From Foliamicus sp965115835 (GTDB lineage Bacteria; Pseudomonadota; Gammaproteobacteria; Steroidobacterales; Foliamicaceae), in NCBI GenBank assembly GCA_965115835.1, contig OZ220471.1, positions 1,612,001 to 1,676,000 on the forward strand: a DNA stretch of 64,000 nucleotides. Direction: 5' to 3'. The translations under genes and the position numbers were made by a program. The notes beneath the pieces are model-generated. The model did not search any database and was not told the origin of the DNA. It saw only the letters and a program-made list of their open reading frames with translations. Position 1 is the first letter of the stretch, and every line of letters begins with the position of its first letter. Positions 18,067 to 26,861 of this stretch are shown piece by piece.

Positions 18067-19010
18067 GCCGCAGGGGTCCCGGTCAGTTTCTCGGCTACAC
18101 GCAGGCGCGCACTGCGGGCGCGCGGATTGCGCGCGCACTCCTCGCTCGAGGGCCGCCGCATGGCTCCGACGGTCCGCAACTGCGGCCGGGATCCCGGAGG
18201 AATGCCGGGCAGGCGAGCCAGTTGTGGGGGAAGTCGCGAGGCGTTGCGCATGTAGCGCTTCACGATCCTGTCCTCAAGGGAGTGAAAGGAAATCACGCAC
18301 AGCCGCCCGCCCGGACACAGGCACCGGACGGCCTGCGGCAACGCCTCCTCGAGCGCCGCGAGTTCTTCGTTGACAACAATGCGCAGCGCCATGAACGTCC
18401 GGGTGGCCGGATGCACGCCCGGCTTGCCGGCGCGCGCCACTCCGGCAACCAGGTCCGCCAGTTCGGAACACCGCGCGACCGGCCGGTGGCGGCAGATTGC
18501 GCCGGCGATTCTTCGCGCCTGCGGTTCTTCCCCGTAGCGCCTCAAGACGCGGGCGACTTCTGCTTCCGTGGCGCCATCGAGCCATTCGGAAGCGCTGCGA
18601 CCCACCTCCGGATTCATGCGCATGTCCAGCGGAGCGTGCGAGCGCAGGCTGAAGCCCCGCTCGGGGCAGACAAGCTGCGGCGTGGACACGCCCAGGTCGA
18701 AAACGATGCCGCCGACCCGGCCCTTCCAGCCCTTTCCTTCAAGAACCGCTTCCATATGCCGGAAGTTTGCGTGTTCGATCGAAAACCTCGGATCCTCACG
18801 CTCAAGCATCCGGCCGGCCCGCACCGCTTCCGGATCGCAGTCCAGCGCCTGCAGCCTTCCGGCCGCGGCCAGGACGCGAAGGACGGCGCGACTGTGACCT
18901 CCGCGCCCGAAAGTGGCGTCAACATACCAGCCGTCGGGCGCCGGCGCCAAGCCGCCAAGCGTTTCCTGCAGCAGCGCGGGTTCATGTTCTGGCGTTTCAC
19001 CGGGGTTCAA
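18063..19010 (-). CDS. rsmH: 16S rRNA (cytosine(1402)-N4)-methyltransferase RsmH
   Basis: RsmH (MraW) methylates N4 of C1402 in the 16S rRNA decoding centre. The 315-aa protein has the N-terminal HEPALLQETL segment, SAM motif VDATFGRGGHSRAVL, the FDLGVSTPQL and ERGFSLRSHAPLDMRM stretches, and CVISFHSLEDRIVK. No ATG lies in frame before the conserved start. The TTG at 19010 overlaps the mraZ stop as TTGA, mimicking the ATGA couplings of the operon, and gives the normal family length (E. coli 313 aa). Rare start codon use may tune its level. Confidence 0.95.
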   Translation of the reverse strand: MNPGETPEHEPALLQETLGGLAPAPDGWYVDATFGRGGHSRAVLRVLAAAGRLQALDCDPEAVRAGRMLEREDPRFSIEHANFRHMEAVLEGKGWKGRVGGIVFDLGVSTPQLVCPERGFSLRSHAPLDMRMNPEVGRSASEWLDGATEAEVARVLRRYGEEPQARRIAGAICRHRPVARCSELADLVAGVARAGKPGVHPATRTFMALRIVVNEELAALEEALPQAVRCLCPGGRLCVISFHSLEDRIVKRYMRNASRLPPQLARLPGIPPGSRPQLRTVGAMRRPSSEECARNPRARSARLRVAEKLTGTPAA

Positions 19011-19438
19011 AGCTGCACGCTGCGCAGGGCATCGTCGAGCGCTTCGCTCCGGGCGCTGAGTTCCAGCGCCCGCCCCTTCCAGCGAGAGTCGTCCCACAAT
19101 TCGAAGCGGCGCCCCAGCGCCAGCAATGTCGCGTGCTTGTTCAGTCCGCAGTACTCGCGCAACTCGGGCGGCACGCGCAACCGCCCCGCAGCATCGAGGG
19201 AAACCCCCGTGGCAAAGCCCACGATCAGCCTCTGGACATCCCGCACACCCGTTTGTTGCATCAGGAGATCGCTAACCCGGTCCCAATCCCGGGGCAGGTA
19301 GATCAGAACGCACCGATCCGGATGAACGGTGCATACAACCTGCCCCTCGGCAATGCTGGTGAGGCTCTGGCGGTAGCGCGCCGGCACTCCGAAACGGCCT
19401 TTGGAATCAAGGGTCACCTTGGCGGGGCCTTGAAGCAT
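19007..19438 (-). CDS. mraZ: transcriptional regulator MraZ
   Basis: MraZ is an AbrB-like, oligomeric DNA-binding protein that represses the mra/dcw promoter through GTGGG repeats. The 143-aa product carries two tandem MraZ/AbrB modules, each with the D-x-K/A-GR signature (TLDSKGRFGVPARYR and SLDAAGRLRVPPELR). The ATG at 19438 is preceded by AAGGAA and matches the family start; the ten extra in-frame residues upstream are dismissed. It is the first gene of the operon, directly downstream of its own predicted operator. Confidence 0.97.
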   Translation of the reverse strand: MLQGPAKVTLDSKGRFGVPARYRQSLTSIAEGQVVCTVHPDRCVLIYLPRDWDRVSDLLMQQTGVRDVQRLIVGFATGVSLDAAGRLRVPPELREYCGLNKHATLLALGRRFELWDDSRWKGRALELSARSEALDDALRSVQL

Positions 19439-19453
19439 GGCGTTCCTTTTTCT

Positions 19454-19488
19454 CCCACAATCCCCCACATCGCCCCACTATACCCCAA
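19454..19488 (-). promoter_or_regulatory. MraZ operator: GTGGG boxes at exact 10-bp period
   Basis: On the minus strand GTGGG occurs at 19474-19478, 19464-19468 and 19454-19458, exactly 10 bp apart, with an imperfect fourth copy (TTGGG) at 19484-19488. This is the established MraZ box layout (GTGGG-type repeats separated by 5 nt on one helix face) and lies 16-50 bp upstream of the mraZ start codon. It implies autorepression of the whole division/cell-wall operon. Confidence 0.88.
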
Positions 19489-19504
19489 GATACAGCAAGC
19501 GCAA
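19477..19504 (-). promoter_or_regulatory. predicted sigma70 promoter of the mra/dcw operon
   Basis: On the minus strand a TTGCGC -35 element (19499-19504) and a TATAGT -10 element (19477-19482) are separated by 16 bp. The -10 overlaps the first MraZ box, so MraZ binding would occlude polymerase. The IS target duplication begins only 3 bp upstream of the -35 element, so the insertion left the core promoter intact but replaced everything behind it. Confidence 0.6.
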
Positions 19505-19506
19505 GC

Positions 19507-19515
19507 CACCCCCAA
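19507..19515. repeat. 9-bp target site duplication, left copy
   Basis: CACCCCCAA directly abuts the left inverted repeat of the insertion sequence; the identical nonamer abuts the right end at 21139-21147. Exact duplication indicates a recent or well-preserved transposition event. Confidence 0.9.
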
Positions 19516-21138
19516 CAGCAATTCCCGCCAAGCCATTTTGTGGTGCTGATGGGGTGGCATTCTGGTGCGGATGGCCGGTTGGCGGATCAGTTGGGGAAGG
19601 CTACCCCTCCGGCCGGCGCCGGATAAGTGGTTTGGCTACGCTGTTTCCCTGAAGAACCCGCTCGTCGCACACCCGACCACGGCGATGGGGTCAGGAGGTG
19701 TCGAAGGGCGCCAGTTCGGTTGGGTGGTGGCCGAAGGCGATGGCCTGATACAGGGCCTCCCAGCCGGTAATGAAGAACTCCAGAAACAAGCGGCGCAACC
19801 GTTCCCAGAAGTATTTCGGACGACCCTCCCGCTCCCGTGCCGCCCCAAACAGCGCACAGCAGCGCTGCTGAATCTGGTCGATCAAAAAAGCCAGCATCGT
19901 CAAACCGGAAAATACCGTCGCCAGATGCCGCTTGCCGTGGCCAAAGTTATGCTCAAAGCCGTAGCCTTGGTTCTTCAGGGTGTTGAAGGTCTCGTTCTCA
20001 ATGCGCCAACGCGCCCGACCGGCACGCATCAGCGCTTCCACATTCGATTCCGTGATCTTGATGTCCGTAACCCAACTAAAGTGCCGCTCCCGACCCTTGG
20101 GGGTGGTTTCCCAACACTCCAGAAAGTTCACCTCCAGGTCGAAATTCGCGTCGTTGAGCGGCACACCGTTGAGAAAGCGATACCGCCGCCGCACACCGTC
20201 CTCGCCTTGGGTCTCGACAACCCGCGTCGCCATCACCGAAGCCACCCAGTGAAACAACTCCGCATGGTCGCCCGGCTTCACCCCCAGCACAAAGCGCAGG
20301 TCCAATTCCTGCAACAGCCGGATGTGCGGACCGTTCGAGGCCAACGCATCCTCCACCACCAACAGCTTCAGATGCGGATGCTCGCGCCGCACATCCCGCA
20401 GCAGACGCTTGGCCGCGTTGCGCTCGCAGTCGTTCTTGCGCGAACCGTCCGCGCGCAGGATCGGCTCCGGCGCCAGCGGAAACACCTCGCGATGCTCCGG
20501 ATGCACCAGCACCGCACCCAGCATCTGGTGATAGTAGGTCACACGACCGTCCCGGTGACGCCGCTCGCAACAATGAGCGCAATGCACCTTCTGCGAGGAG
20601 AAGTAGCCCGTGCCGTCCACCGACAACAGATAATGATCGTCTAGCCAGGTGAAGTCCCGCAGCCCCCCGCCACGCTGTAACGCCGCAAACACGCGCTTGA
20701 AGGCCCGCCGCAGCGAGCGCGGATCCACTTCATCCAGTCGCTCGCGCATGGTTGTATCCGACGGCGCGCGCTCCACCCCATAGAGGCTTCTCAAGTTCGA
20801 CCGGGTGCGCTCCTCGCCCCGTGCGTCCTGCTCAAAACTCAACAGCGACGAATACTTCAGCCCAAACATCGCCAGCGCCGACATCAGACAGTCCGTCAGG
20901 GGCAGGCCACGGCTCGCAACCGGATCCTCAATGCGATCGAAACAACCGCGCACCACCCGGAGCAATCCCGGGGCACTGAGCGTCTTGCGAAACTGGATCT
21001 TGGACATGGTTCATCCCCTGTACTCCAACAATCGCTCGAATCATACGGTTTTCGGATGAAAAGTTTGCGAAGAACTTCTTCTCGAACCGCCCAAAACCCC
21101 TGAAATCACTCACATGTCAAATTTGGCGGGAATTGCTG
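19516..21138. mobile_element. intact IS4-like insertion sequence, 1623 bp
   Basis: The element is bounded by perfect 16-bp inverted repeats, CAGCAATTCCCGCCAA at 19516-19531 and its complement at 21123-21138, and flanked by the 9-bp direct repeat CACCCCCAA. It contains a single full-length transposase gene on the minus strand with an apparently complete catalytic domain. Termini, duplication length and a YREK-like motif agree with the IS4 group. It inserted immediately upstream of the mraZ promoter, between the dcw operon and ligAB. A 121-bp element with matching ends lies at 52503-52623. Confidence 0.92.
19691..21007 (-). CDS. IS4-like DDE transposase
   Basis: This 438-aa transposase shows a plausible DDE triad: the first Asp in SVDGTGYFSS, the second in VVEDALASNGPH, and the Glu in WRIENETFNTLKNQGY, which matches the R-(3)-E-(6)-K part of the IS4-family YREK signature. 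A Cys/His cluster (HCAHCCERRH) follows the first Asp, a feature of one IS4-like subgroup. The reading frame is uninterrupted, so the element is potentially active. The gene starts 116 bp inside the right inverted repeat. Confidence 0.9.
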   Translation of the reverse strand: MSKIQFRKTLSAPGLLRVVRGCFDRIEDPVASRGLPLTDCLMSALAMFGLKYSSLLSFEQDARGEERTRSNLRSLYGVERAPSDTTMRERLDEVDPRSLRRAFKRVFAALQRGGGLRDFTWLDDHYLLSVDGTGYFSSQKVHCAHCCERRHRDGRVTYYHQMLGAVLVHPEHREVFPLAPEPILRADGSRKNDCERNAAKRLLRDVRREHPHLKLLVVEDALASNGPHIRLLQELDLRFVLGVKPGDHAELFHWVASVMATRVVETQGEDGVRRRYRFLNGVPLNDANFDLEVNFLECWETTPKGRERHFSWVTDIKITESNVEALMRAGRARWRIENETFNTLKNQGYGFEHNFGHGKRHLATVFSGLTMLAFLIDQIQQRCCALFGAAREREGRPKYFWERLRRLFLEFFITGWEALYQAIAFGHHPTELAPFDTS

Positions 21139-21147
21139 CACCCCCAA
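21139..21147. repeat. 9-bp target site duplication, right copy
   Basis: CACCCCCAA, identical to the copy at 19507-19515, lies directly outside the right inverted repeat of the insertion sequence. Confidence 0.9.
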
Positions 21148-21215
21148 TGCGCCCGTTTGCATTGACGGGCCGGCTGCCGGAATGCAATACTGCGAGGAAC
21201 ATCGAAGCAGCAACC

Positions 21216-21518
21216 ATGAGCCTCTATTCCCTTCAGAAAATCATTTATCAGCTGAACCGGGACGAGCATGTCCGGCAGCGCTACGAGGACGACTTCGAGG
21301 GGTTGTTGTCGGACTACCCTCTGGACGAGGAAGAAAGAAACGCCCTGCGCCAGCCGGACATCGGCTTGCTGTACGTCATGGGCGTCAACGGCCAGCTATT
21401 GATGCATTATGCGGCCTTGCGCGGCTACGAGTGGGACGAATACCTCCAGGCCATGCGGGAAGGAGTGGAACGACACGGCCCCGTGCGGCAGGGCCTGTAC
21501 GCCATGGTCGAAACATGA
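21216..21518 (+). CDS. ligA: extradiol ring-cleavage dioxygenase small subunit (LigA-like)
   Basis: The 100-aa protein matches the all-helical LigA subunit of class III extradiol dioxygenases such as protocatechuate 4,5-dioxygenase; the segments RQPDIGLLYVMGVNG and LMHYAALRG are typical. It caps the active site of the LigB subunit. The ATG at 21216 is chosen because homology starts there (MSLYSLQKIIYQLNRDE). Its stop overlaps the next start as ATGA, so LigA and LigB are made together. The ring substrate cannot be fixed from sequence alone. Confidence 0.88.
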   Translation: MSLYSLQKIIYQLNRDEHVRQRYEDDFEGLLSDYPLDEEERNALRQPDIGLLYVMGVNGQLLMHYAALRGYEWDEYLQAMREGVERHGPVRQGLYAMVET

Positions 21519-22342
21519 GTCTGGTCTTCGCCGGAGTTTGCAGCCACGCGCCCGGGATTACAGGCCGCTACGAACGCGCCGAAAAGAGCCTGCGCGAAGG
21601 CCTCTACGCCCACATGGACCGGATGCGCCAGCGGCTCGAGGACGCGCGGCCCGACGCGCTGGTGGTGGTGGCGGCCGAACATTTCGCCAATTTCTTCATG
21701 AACAACATGCCTGCCTACTGCCTGGGGATGGCGGACGACTACGAGGGGCCGGTGGAAGACGAAGATTGGCTCGGCATCGGCAAGGCCCGCGTTCCGGGAA
21801 ATGCGGATCTGGCCCAGCGACTGGTGCGCTCGGTGCTCGAAGATGTGGATGTCAGCTATGCCCAGGAGTGGAAGTTCGATCACGGAGTCATGGTGCCGCT
21901 GCATTTTCTGGCGCCGCGCTACAACCTGCCGGTCATACCGGCGAATATCAACTGCCAGGGGCCGCCGCTCACACCGCTGAGCCGTTCCTGGGCCTTCGGT
22001 CAGGCGCTGCGCAAGGCGTGCGACGACCAGCCGGAGAGGATTGCGGTGGTGGGCACCGGGGGGCTTTCCCACTGGCCCTGCACACCGGATTCGGGCCGGA
22101 TCAACGAGGCCTGGGATCGTGAATTTCTCGATCGCTGGGTGCGCGACGATTATCACGGCATGACCGGCTACAGCGACACCGAAACCTACCGCGACGCTGG
22201 CCAGGGGGGCTTCGAAATTCGCACCTTCGTGTGCATTGCCGGAGCCACCGCGGGTTGCCCCCGCGAGATTCTGTTCTACGCGCCCATACCGATTTTCGCC
22301 GTCGGCTGCACCGTCGGCATCGTGGAGCTGGAACGCAGTTAA
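21515..22342 (+). CDS. ligB: extradiol ring-cleavage dioxygenase large subunit (LigB-like)
   Basis: This 275-aa class III extradiol dioxygenase subunit holds the non-haem Fe(II). Visible candidate ligands are His11 in VCSHAPG, the His of AAEHFANFF and the Glu of GGFEIRTFV; the catalytic base would be the His of GTGGLSHWP. Such enzymes open catechol-type rings (protocatechuate, gallate or related compounds) by meta-cleavage. With ligA it forms a two-gene unit between the insertion sequence and decayed genes; other aromatic-catabolism genes are 20-30 kb away. Confidence 0.88.
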   Translation: MSLVFAGVCSHAPGITGRYERAEKSLREGLYAHMDRMRQRLEDARPDALVVVAAEHFANFFMNNMPAYCLGMADDYEGPVEDEDWLGIGKARVPGNADLAQRLVRSVLEDVDVSYAQEWKFDHGVMVPLHFLAPRYNLPVIPANINCQGPPLTPLSRSWAFGQALRKACDDQPERIAVVGTGGLSHWPCTPDSGRINEAWDREFLDRWVRDDYHGMTGYSDTETYRDAGQGGFEIRTFVCIAGATAGCPREILFYAPIPIFAVGCTVGIVELERS

Positions 22343-22349
22343 CCGGTCA

Positions 22350-22680
22350 GGTCGAGCAAGAGTAAGCAGTCTCGTCGCAATTCCAGAGCCTACGTCATCA
22401 ATTTCCCAGAGGGCGGCATAGGATTCAAATGCCAGCTTGAGAGAAGGTGTCTCTTCGGCGTCAAGGACAGTGCGCACGATGTCCTGGATTTCTTTCCTTT
22501 TGATCCCGAACACTGTATTCCGGGCAGCGGGTCGCAGTATTCCCACAGGTGATCGAACCAGCCCTGTACAAATTGAGTGTCATGAGTTTCGAACAGGGCC
22601 TCTTCATTCATGCCGAAGCCGCCAGACATGACTGCGTCAGCTTGCGTTTCACACTGCTGGGGGTGGGTTAGTCAACAAGG
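22350..22680 (-). pseudogene. remnant of a phospholipase D-like nuclease and C-terminal domain
   Basis: Two overlapping minus-strand frames together read as the end of a larger protein. From about 22629 down, MSGGFGMNEEALFE...QFVQGWFDHLWEYCD resembles the tail of a PLD (HKD) domain. The frame then shifts near 22530 and continues as AARNTVFGIKRKEIQDIV...GSGIATRLLTLARPDR, a folded-domain-like sequence that ends at the ligB stop. No start or upstream catalytic HKD half is visible. I call it a truncated, frameshifted fragment; the family assignment is tentative. Confidence 0.4.
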
Positions 22681-22819
22681 CGCCGCTTCAGACACCTCGA
22701 CAGCCCAACCACACGCGGCTGATAAACGCTCCGGCGCCGCTCGAAGTGGTTGCCAAGCCTCATGCCTGCCGCACTCCTCCCAGAAAACCCGGGGCGGGCT
22801 CAATCAGGGTTTGTCCAAA

Positions 22820-23975
22820 TTATCCGAAATCGAAGTCCCCGGCATCCACTTGGGTCACGTCTTCAAGCACGATCAGGCCGCCGCCCACATCCCTCAGATC
22901 GATGACTGTATCGCTGCCGTCTCTCGTAGTGATCCTGCCCTCGAGATCGCCGAAGTCATCTATGCCGGTGAAGTCGGAAAGTTGGATGGTGTCCCCGTCG
23001 CTGAAATCCTCGATTATGTCGAGATCCCTCCGCTTGAGGAATCGTTGGTGAAAACGAATGTGTCGTTGCCACTGCCGCCGAACAGGAAGTCGCTGCCGCG
23101 CCCGCCATCCAGCGTGTCGTCGCCGCCGGGGCCGCCCCGCAATGTGTTATTACCCGAGTCACCGATCAATACGTCATTATATTTGGAGCCGTAGAGAGAC
23201 TCGATACTGATCAGCGTATCGCCCTCGGCTTCTCCGCCCCGAGCCTCGCCAGTCTGCAAATTTATCGTAACGGCCGCTGTCGAATGAGTATAGTCCGCAT
23301 AATCATAACCAGCGCCACCGTCAAGCGTATCGTTACCGGCATCGCATACAAGTACGTCATTGCCGGCGCCCCCATTGAGCCTGTCATCGCCGAGGCAAGC
23401 TAAAAGTGTGTCATTGCCATCGCCACCGTTGAGTTCGTCATCCCCGGTATCGCCCCAAAACACATCATCGCCGTCACCGCCATAAAATACATCATCGCCA
23501 TCGCCACCATAAATCTTGTCGTTACCCTCGCCGCCGTGAAACACATCATCGCCGCCATCGCCTGAAAACCAGTCATCGCCCGCGCCACCCCACAGCGTGT
23601 CGGCGCCGTCATCGCCCCACAACGTGTCATTACCCTTGCCACCCCGTAGCGTGTCAGCGCCCTCGCCACCTCTCAGCGTGTCGTCGCCGTCGCCGCCGTC
23701 CATGGTGACGCCGGCCGGCAGGATGAAGTCGTCCTCGCCGAGGGAGGCCGCCGACACGTCCTGCAGGGTGATCGTGTCGCCGTCGCCATAGCGGATGACA
23801 GCGTTGGCGCCGTTCTGCTCGATCACCAGCCCCGCAAAACCGCCGGACACGCCGGAAATCCTGATGGTTTCGCCTTCCTCGAAATCGACAATGCGGGCAG
23901 GTCCGTCCCCCACCGCAAACACGAAGGTGTCCGCGCCCAGGCCGCCATACAGGGTGTCATAGCCACCGCCGCCGT
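22820..23975 (-). pseudogene. RTX-type calcium-binding repeat region, frameshifted
   Basis: The region encodes tandem GGxGxDxLx nonapeptides (for example GGDGDDTLR, GGEGADTLR, GGAGNDVLV), the calcium-binding beta-roll of type I-secreted RTX proteins, interrupted by a non-repeat segment about 23690-23920. The main frame ends at 23014 just after SSSGG. A one-base shift in the GGAGGG tract there restores a clean 68-residue tail (DLDIIEDFSDGDTIQL... to a TAA at 22820) of the kind that closes RTX domains, so this is a frameshift. Upstream the frame stays open into the end of the FN3/LRR gene (GAGDDTLNGG), suggesting both once formed one protein. Confidence 0.75.
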
Positions 23976-26861
23976 TCAGCGTGTCGTCGCCAGCGCCGCA
24001 ATGTCCGCTACCTGATTCTGGCCGAGACTCAGCAACTCCAGTTTGCGCAGCCCGGATAGCGCCGAAACATCCGCAACATCGTTGCCGCCCAGCGTCAGCT
24101 GCTCCAGCTCCGCCAACCGCGACAGCGGCGTCAGATCCGAAACCTCGTTTCGGGTCAGAAACAGCTTGGTCAGACCGGAGAGAGAAGAAAGCGCCGAAAC
24201 ATCCGAAATGTCGTTGTCGTCCAGCACCAGTTGCCGGAGCGCCGCCAACTGCGACAGCGGCGTCAGGTCGGAAATGGCGTTCCTCGCCAGAAACAGCTTG
24301 GTCAGGCCGGAGAGGGAAGAAAGCGGCGTCAGGTCCCCAATGCCGTTGCCGTCCAGGAACAACGTTTCGATTTGCGCCAGATTGGCCAGCGCGCCAATGT
24401 CCGCCACACCGCAGTCCCTCAGATACAAGCCGCGAAGTTGCCGGAAGCCGGTGGACGGGAACCCGGAGAGCGGATTGCCGTTGAGATTCAGCGAGGCCAG
24501 GCGGGGCAATGCCGCCAGCGCGGTCACATCCGTGATCCGATTGTCGTTCAGCGACAGGCTGCGGAGTGCGGTCAGATCCGCCAGCAACGAGACCTCCTCG
24601 ATCCGGTTGGCGCCCAGATGCAAGGCGGAGAGCTTGACCAGCGCCTGCAGGGGCGACAGGTCGGTAATCCCGTTGCCCGAGAGCGACAGCGTGCGCAATT
24701 CGGTGAACGCCGAAAGCAGGCTGAAGTCCGTAGCGCCAGTGTGTTCAAGGCGCAGCGTCCTGAGCATTGTCAATCCCGACAGCGGCGACAGGTCCACAAT
24801 CTGGCGGTTCGACGACAGGGTCAGGGTTTCGAGACGGGTCAACCCGGCAAGCGGGGCGAGGTCCGAAGCGCCGATGCCGTCAAGACACAGCGTCTCCAGC
24901 AGGGTCAGCCCCGAAAGCGGCGACAAGTCCACAATCTGGCGATTCCACAACAGGTTCAGGGTTTTGAGACGGACCAGACCGGCAAGCGGCATCAGATCCG
25001 AAGCGCCGGTGCGATCAAGCCGCAGCGTCTCCAGCAGCGCCAATCCCGAAAGCGGCGTGGTCGAGCTCCAGCTGCCGCCCGCGCTCTTGTACTCATAGCC
25101 CCAGCTCGCAACCGTCACCCCCGACAGCGCGCTCCAGCTCAGGGTGACCCTGGCGTAGCCCGCTTCCGCGCTCAAAACCGGCTTGGGAACCGCGGCCGAC
25201 GCCGCCGGCGTCGCCTCCACCACCGCCGACGGCGCGCTGTTGCCGCCGCTGTTCCGCGCCCGGATGCGGAAGCGGTACGCCACATCGTTGTCCAGACCCG
25301 TCACCGTGTGGCTCGTGGTGTCCGCGTCCGAACCGGAAATCGCGGCCCAGCCGCCCCAGGCGGCGCTGCCCTTCTTCTGGCGCAACTGATACCGCGTGAT
25401 CGAATCGTCGTCCGGATCAGTCCACGTCAGCTTCACCTGCGCGTTGCCCGCCTCCGCCGACAACCCCGTCGGCTTGGCGGGGACGGCGGGAGACCCTGCC
25501 GGCGTCGCGGTGACTTCGTTGGAGTAAGGAAGTGCTGTTGTCTGAATCCTCAAAGGTGGGGGGCTTGAGACTCCGCGTGAGACCTTGAAAGTGTATGCGG
25601 CGTCGTTTTCCAGACCTGTCACGGTGTGCGTTCGGATGGCCTTGCCGCCGGGAATCTCATCGCCCAAGCCGCTGTAGCTTCCGCCGCCTTTCTTCTGCGC
25701 GTACCGCCAGTGATCAAAAGCCTCCCCATCGTCGTTGGTATAGGTCCAGGACAACGTCACCTGCCCGTCCCCCGGCGCGGCGGTGAGAGTGACGGTCGGC
25801 CCGGCGGCCGCGTTCACCGTCACCGCCACGGCGCCCGCATCCGGTATTGCATCCGCCGCGGCGCCCGTCAGCCGGAAGGCGTGGTTGATCTTCGCCGTGC
25901 CCGCCTCCACGCCGGTCATCGTCACCATCTGCGCTGTGCTGTAGTTGGTCGTCGAGAAGGTCAGGGTCGCCGGGTCCACCGTCGCCTTGGCCGTGGCGGA
26001 ACTCGTGATCGACAGCGTCCCCGCATAGGCCTGCGTCAACGCCACCGTGTAGCTGGCGGAGGCGCCGGCCTCTACCGTCACCGGCGCCCCGGTGATCGTG
26101 AGCGCGGCCGTGTCGTCGTTCTTGAACGTGACCGTGCGGATGTTCGACCAAGGACCATTCACAGTGGCGCTGTTCGTATCAGTTGTGAAGGCCCTCGCCC
26201 GAATCCGAACCTCTACCGATGCGCCGTCCGGATAGTTAATACCGAGATCCCGGGTGCGTCTGCTAATGCCTCCTGAGCTGCTCCGGTTCAAGCTCGAGGT
26301 CCAGGCGCTGGCCCCCTTCAGCCGGTAATTCGCTTCCCATAAATCGAAGGTTTCCGCGCCCGTGACGAAGTCGCCGACACTCGTGCCGGCATGGGTCCAG
26401 GTCAGATCGATCCAGGCGGTCCTCGTCGAGGTGGCGGCCGTCAATACCGGCGCCGCCGGACCCGTCTGCGGCGCCACCGGCGTGGCGGTGACTTCGTTGG
26501 AAGGGCCGCCGGAACTTCGATCCAGACCTTGTATAGTGTTCCAATGCCCTCTGACCTGGAAGGTGTAAGCGGAGTTGTTGGTCAGGCCCGTTACGGTGTG
26601 ACTTCTTATACCTATGCCGCCGGAGATGCTCGTCCAGCCGATGTAGTTGCCCGCGCCTTTCTTCCACCGGTATTGCCACCGACTGTTGATGCCGTTATTG
26701 CCGGTCCACGTGAGCGTGACCTGCGCGTTGCCCGCCTTGGCGGTAAGTACTGGCGCCTGCGCCTGCGCGTCCTGCGGCGCGAGGGCGGCGGCGAAGGTCA
26801 GCAGAAGAGCGGCGGCAAACCCCGCGCTCAGGCGGCGGGCGATTCTCCCGGGTGCGCCCAC
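23976..26861 (-). CDS. exported FN3 / leucine-rich-repeat protein (internalin-like)
   Basis: The 961-aa product begins with a Sec signal peptide (about residues 8-35, ending DAQAQA). Four fibronectin type III domains (each closing with SNEVTATP or similar) and a Calx-beta/cadherin-like segment follow, then a truncated fifth FN3 fused to about sixteen 22-residue internalin-type leucine-rich repeats (LxxLxLxxNxIxDLSPL). Such eukaryote-like domains mediate surface contact. It stops at ATTR, where a one-base shift would continue into the RTX repeats. The first in-frame start is a GTG at 26861 with no ribosome-binding site, exactly where a transposase fragment begins, so the native 5' end is probably lost. 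Confidence 0.75.
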   Translation of the reverse strand: MGAPGRIARRLSAGFAAALLLTFAAALAPQDAQAQAPVLTAKAGNAQVTLTWTGNNGINSRWQYRWKKGAGNYIGWTSISGGIGIRSHTVTGLTNNSAYTFQVRGHWNTIQGLDRSSGGPSNEVTATPVAPQTGPAAPVLTAATSTRTAWIDLTWTHAGTSVGDFVTGAETFDLWEANYRLKGASAWTSSLNRSSSGGISRRTRDLGINYPDGASVEVRIRARAFTTDTNSATVNGPWSNIRTVTFKNDDTAALTITGAPVTVEAGASASYTVALTQAYAGTLSITSSATAKATVDPATLTFSTTNYSTAQMVTMTGVEAGTAKINHAFRLTGAAADAIPDAGAVAVTVNAAAGPTVTLTAAPGDGQVTLSWTYTNDDGEAFDHWRYAQKKGGGSYSGLGDEIPGGKAIRTHTVTGLENDAAYTFKVSRGVSSPPPLRIQTTALPYSNEVTATPAGSPAVPAKPTGLSAEAGNAQVKLTWTDPDDDSITRYQLRQKKGSAAWGGWAAISGSDADTTSHTVTGLDNDVAYRFRIRARNSGGNSAPSAVVEATPAASAAVPKPVLSAEAGYARVTLSWSALSGVTVASWGYEYKSAGGSWSSTTPLSGLALLETLRLDRTGASDLMPLAGLVRLKTLNLLWNRQIVDLSPLSGLTLLETLCLDGIGASDLAPLAGLTRLETLTLSSNRQIVDLSPLSGLTMLRTLRLEHTGATDFSLLSAFTELRTLSLSGNGITDLSPLQALVKLSALHLGANRIEEVSLLADLTALRSLSLNDNRITDVTALAALPRLASLNLNGNPLSGFPSTGFRQLRGLYLRDCGVADIGALANLAQIETLFLDGNGIGDLTPLSSLSGLTKLFLARNAISDLTPLSQLAALRQLVLDDNDISDVSALSSLSGLTKLFLTRNEVSDLTPLSRLAELEQLTLGGNDVADVSALSGLRKLELLSLGQNQVADIAALATTR

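Noticed and set aside
23030..23720. Short tandem DNA repeats resembling a CRISPR or minisatellite
   Set aside because: They encode GGxGxD nonapeptides in one frame with variable codons and no spacer structure; this is RTX repeat coding sequence.
24000..25060. Second block of about 66-bp quasi-repeats
   Set aside because: These are leucine-rich repeats of the FN3/LRR protein, not a DNA-level repeat array.
26647..26861. N-terminal extension of the transposase fragment
   Set aside because: This part is antisense to the signal peptide of the FN3/LRR gene; transposase similarity begins only at 26862.
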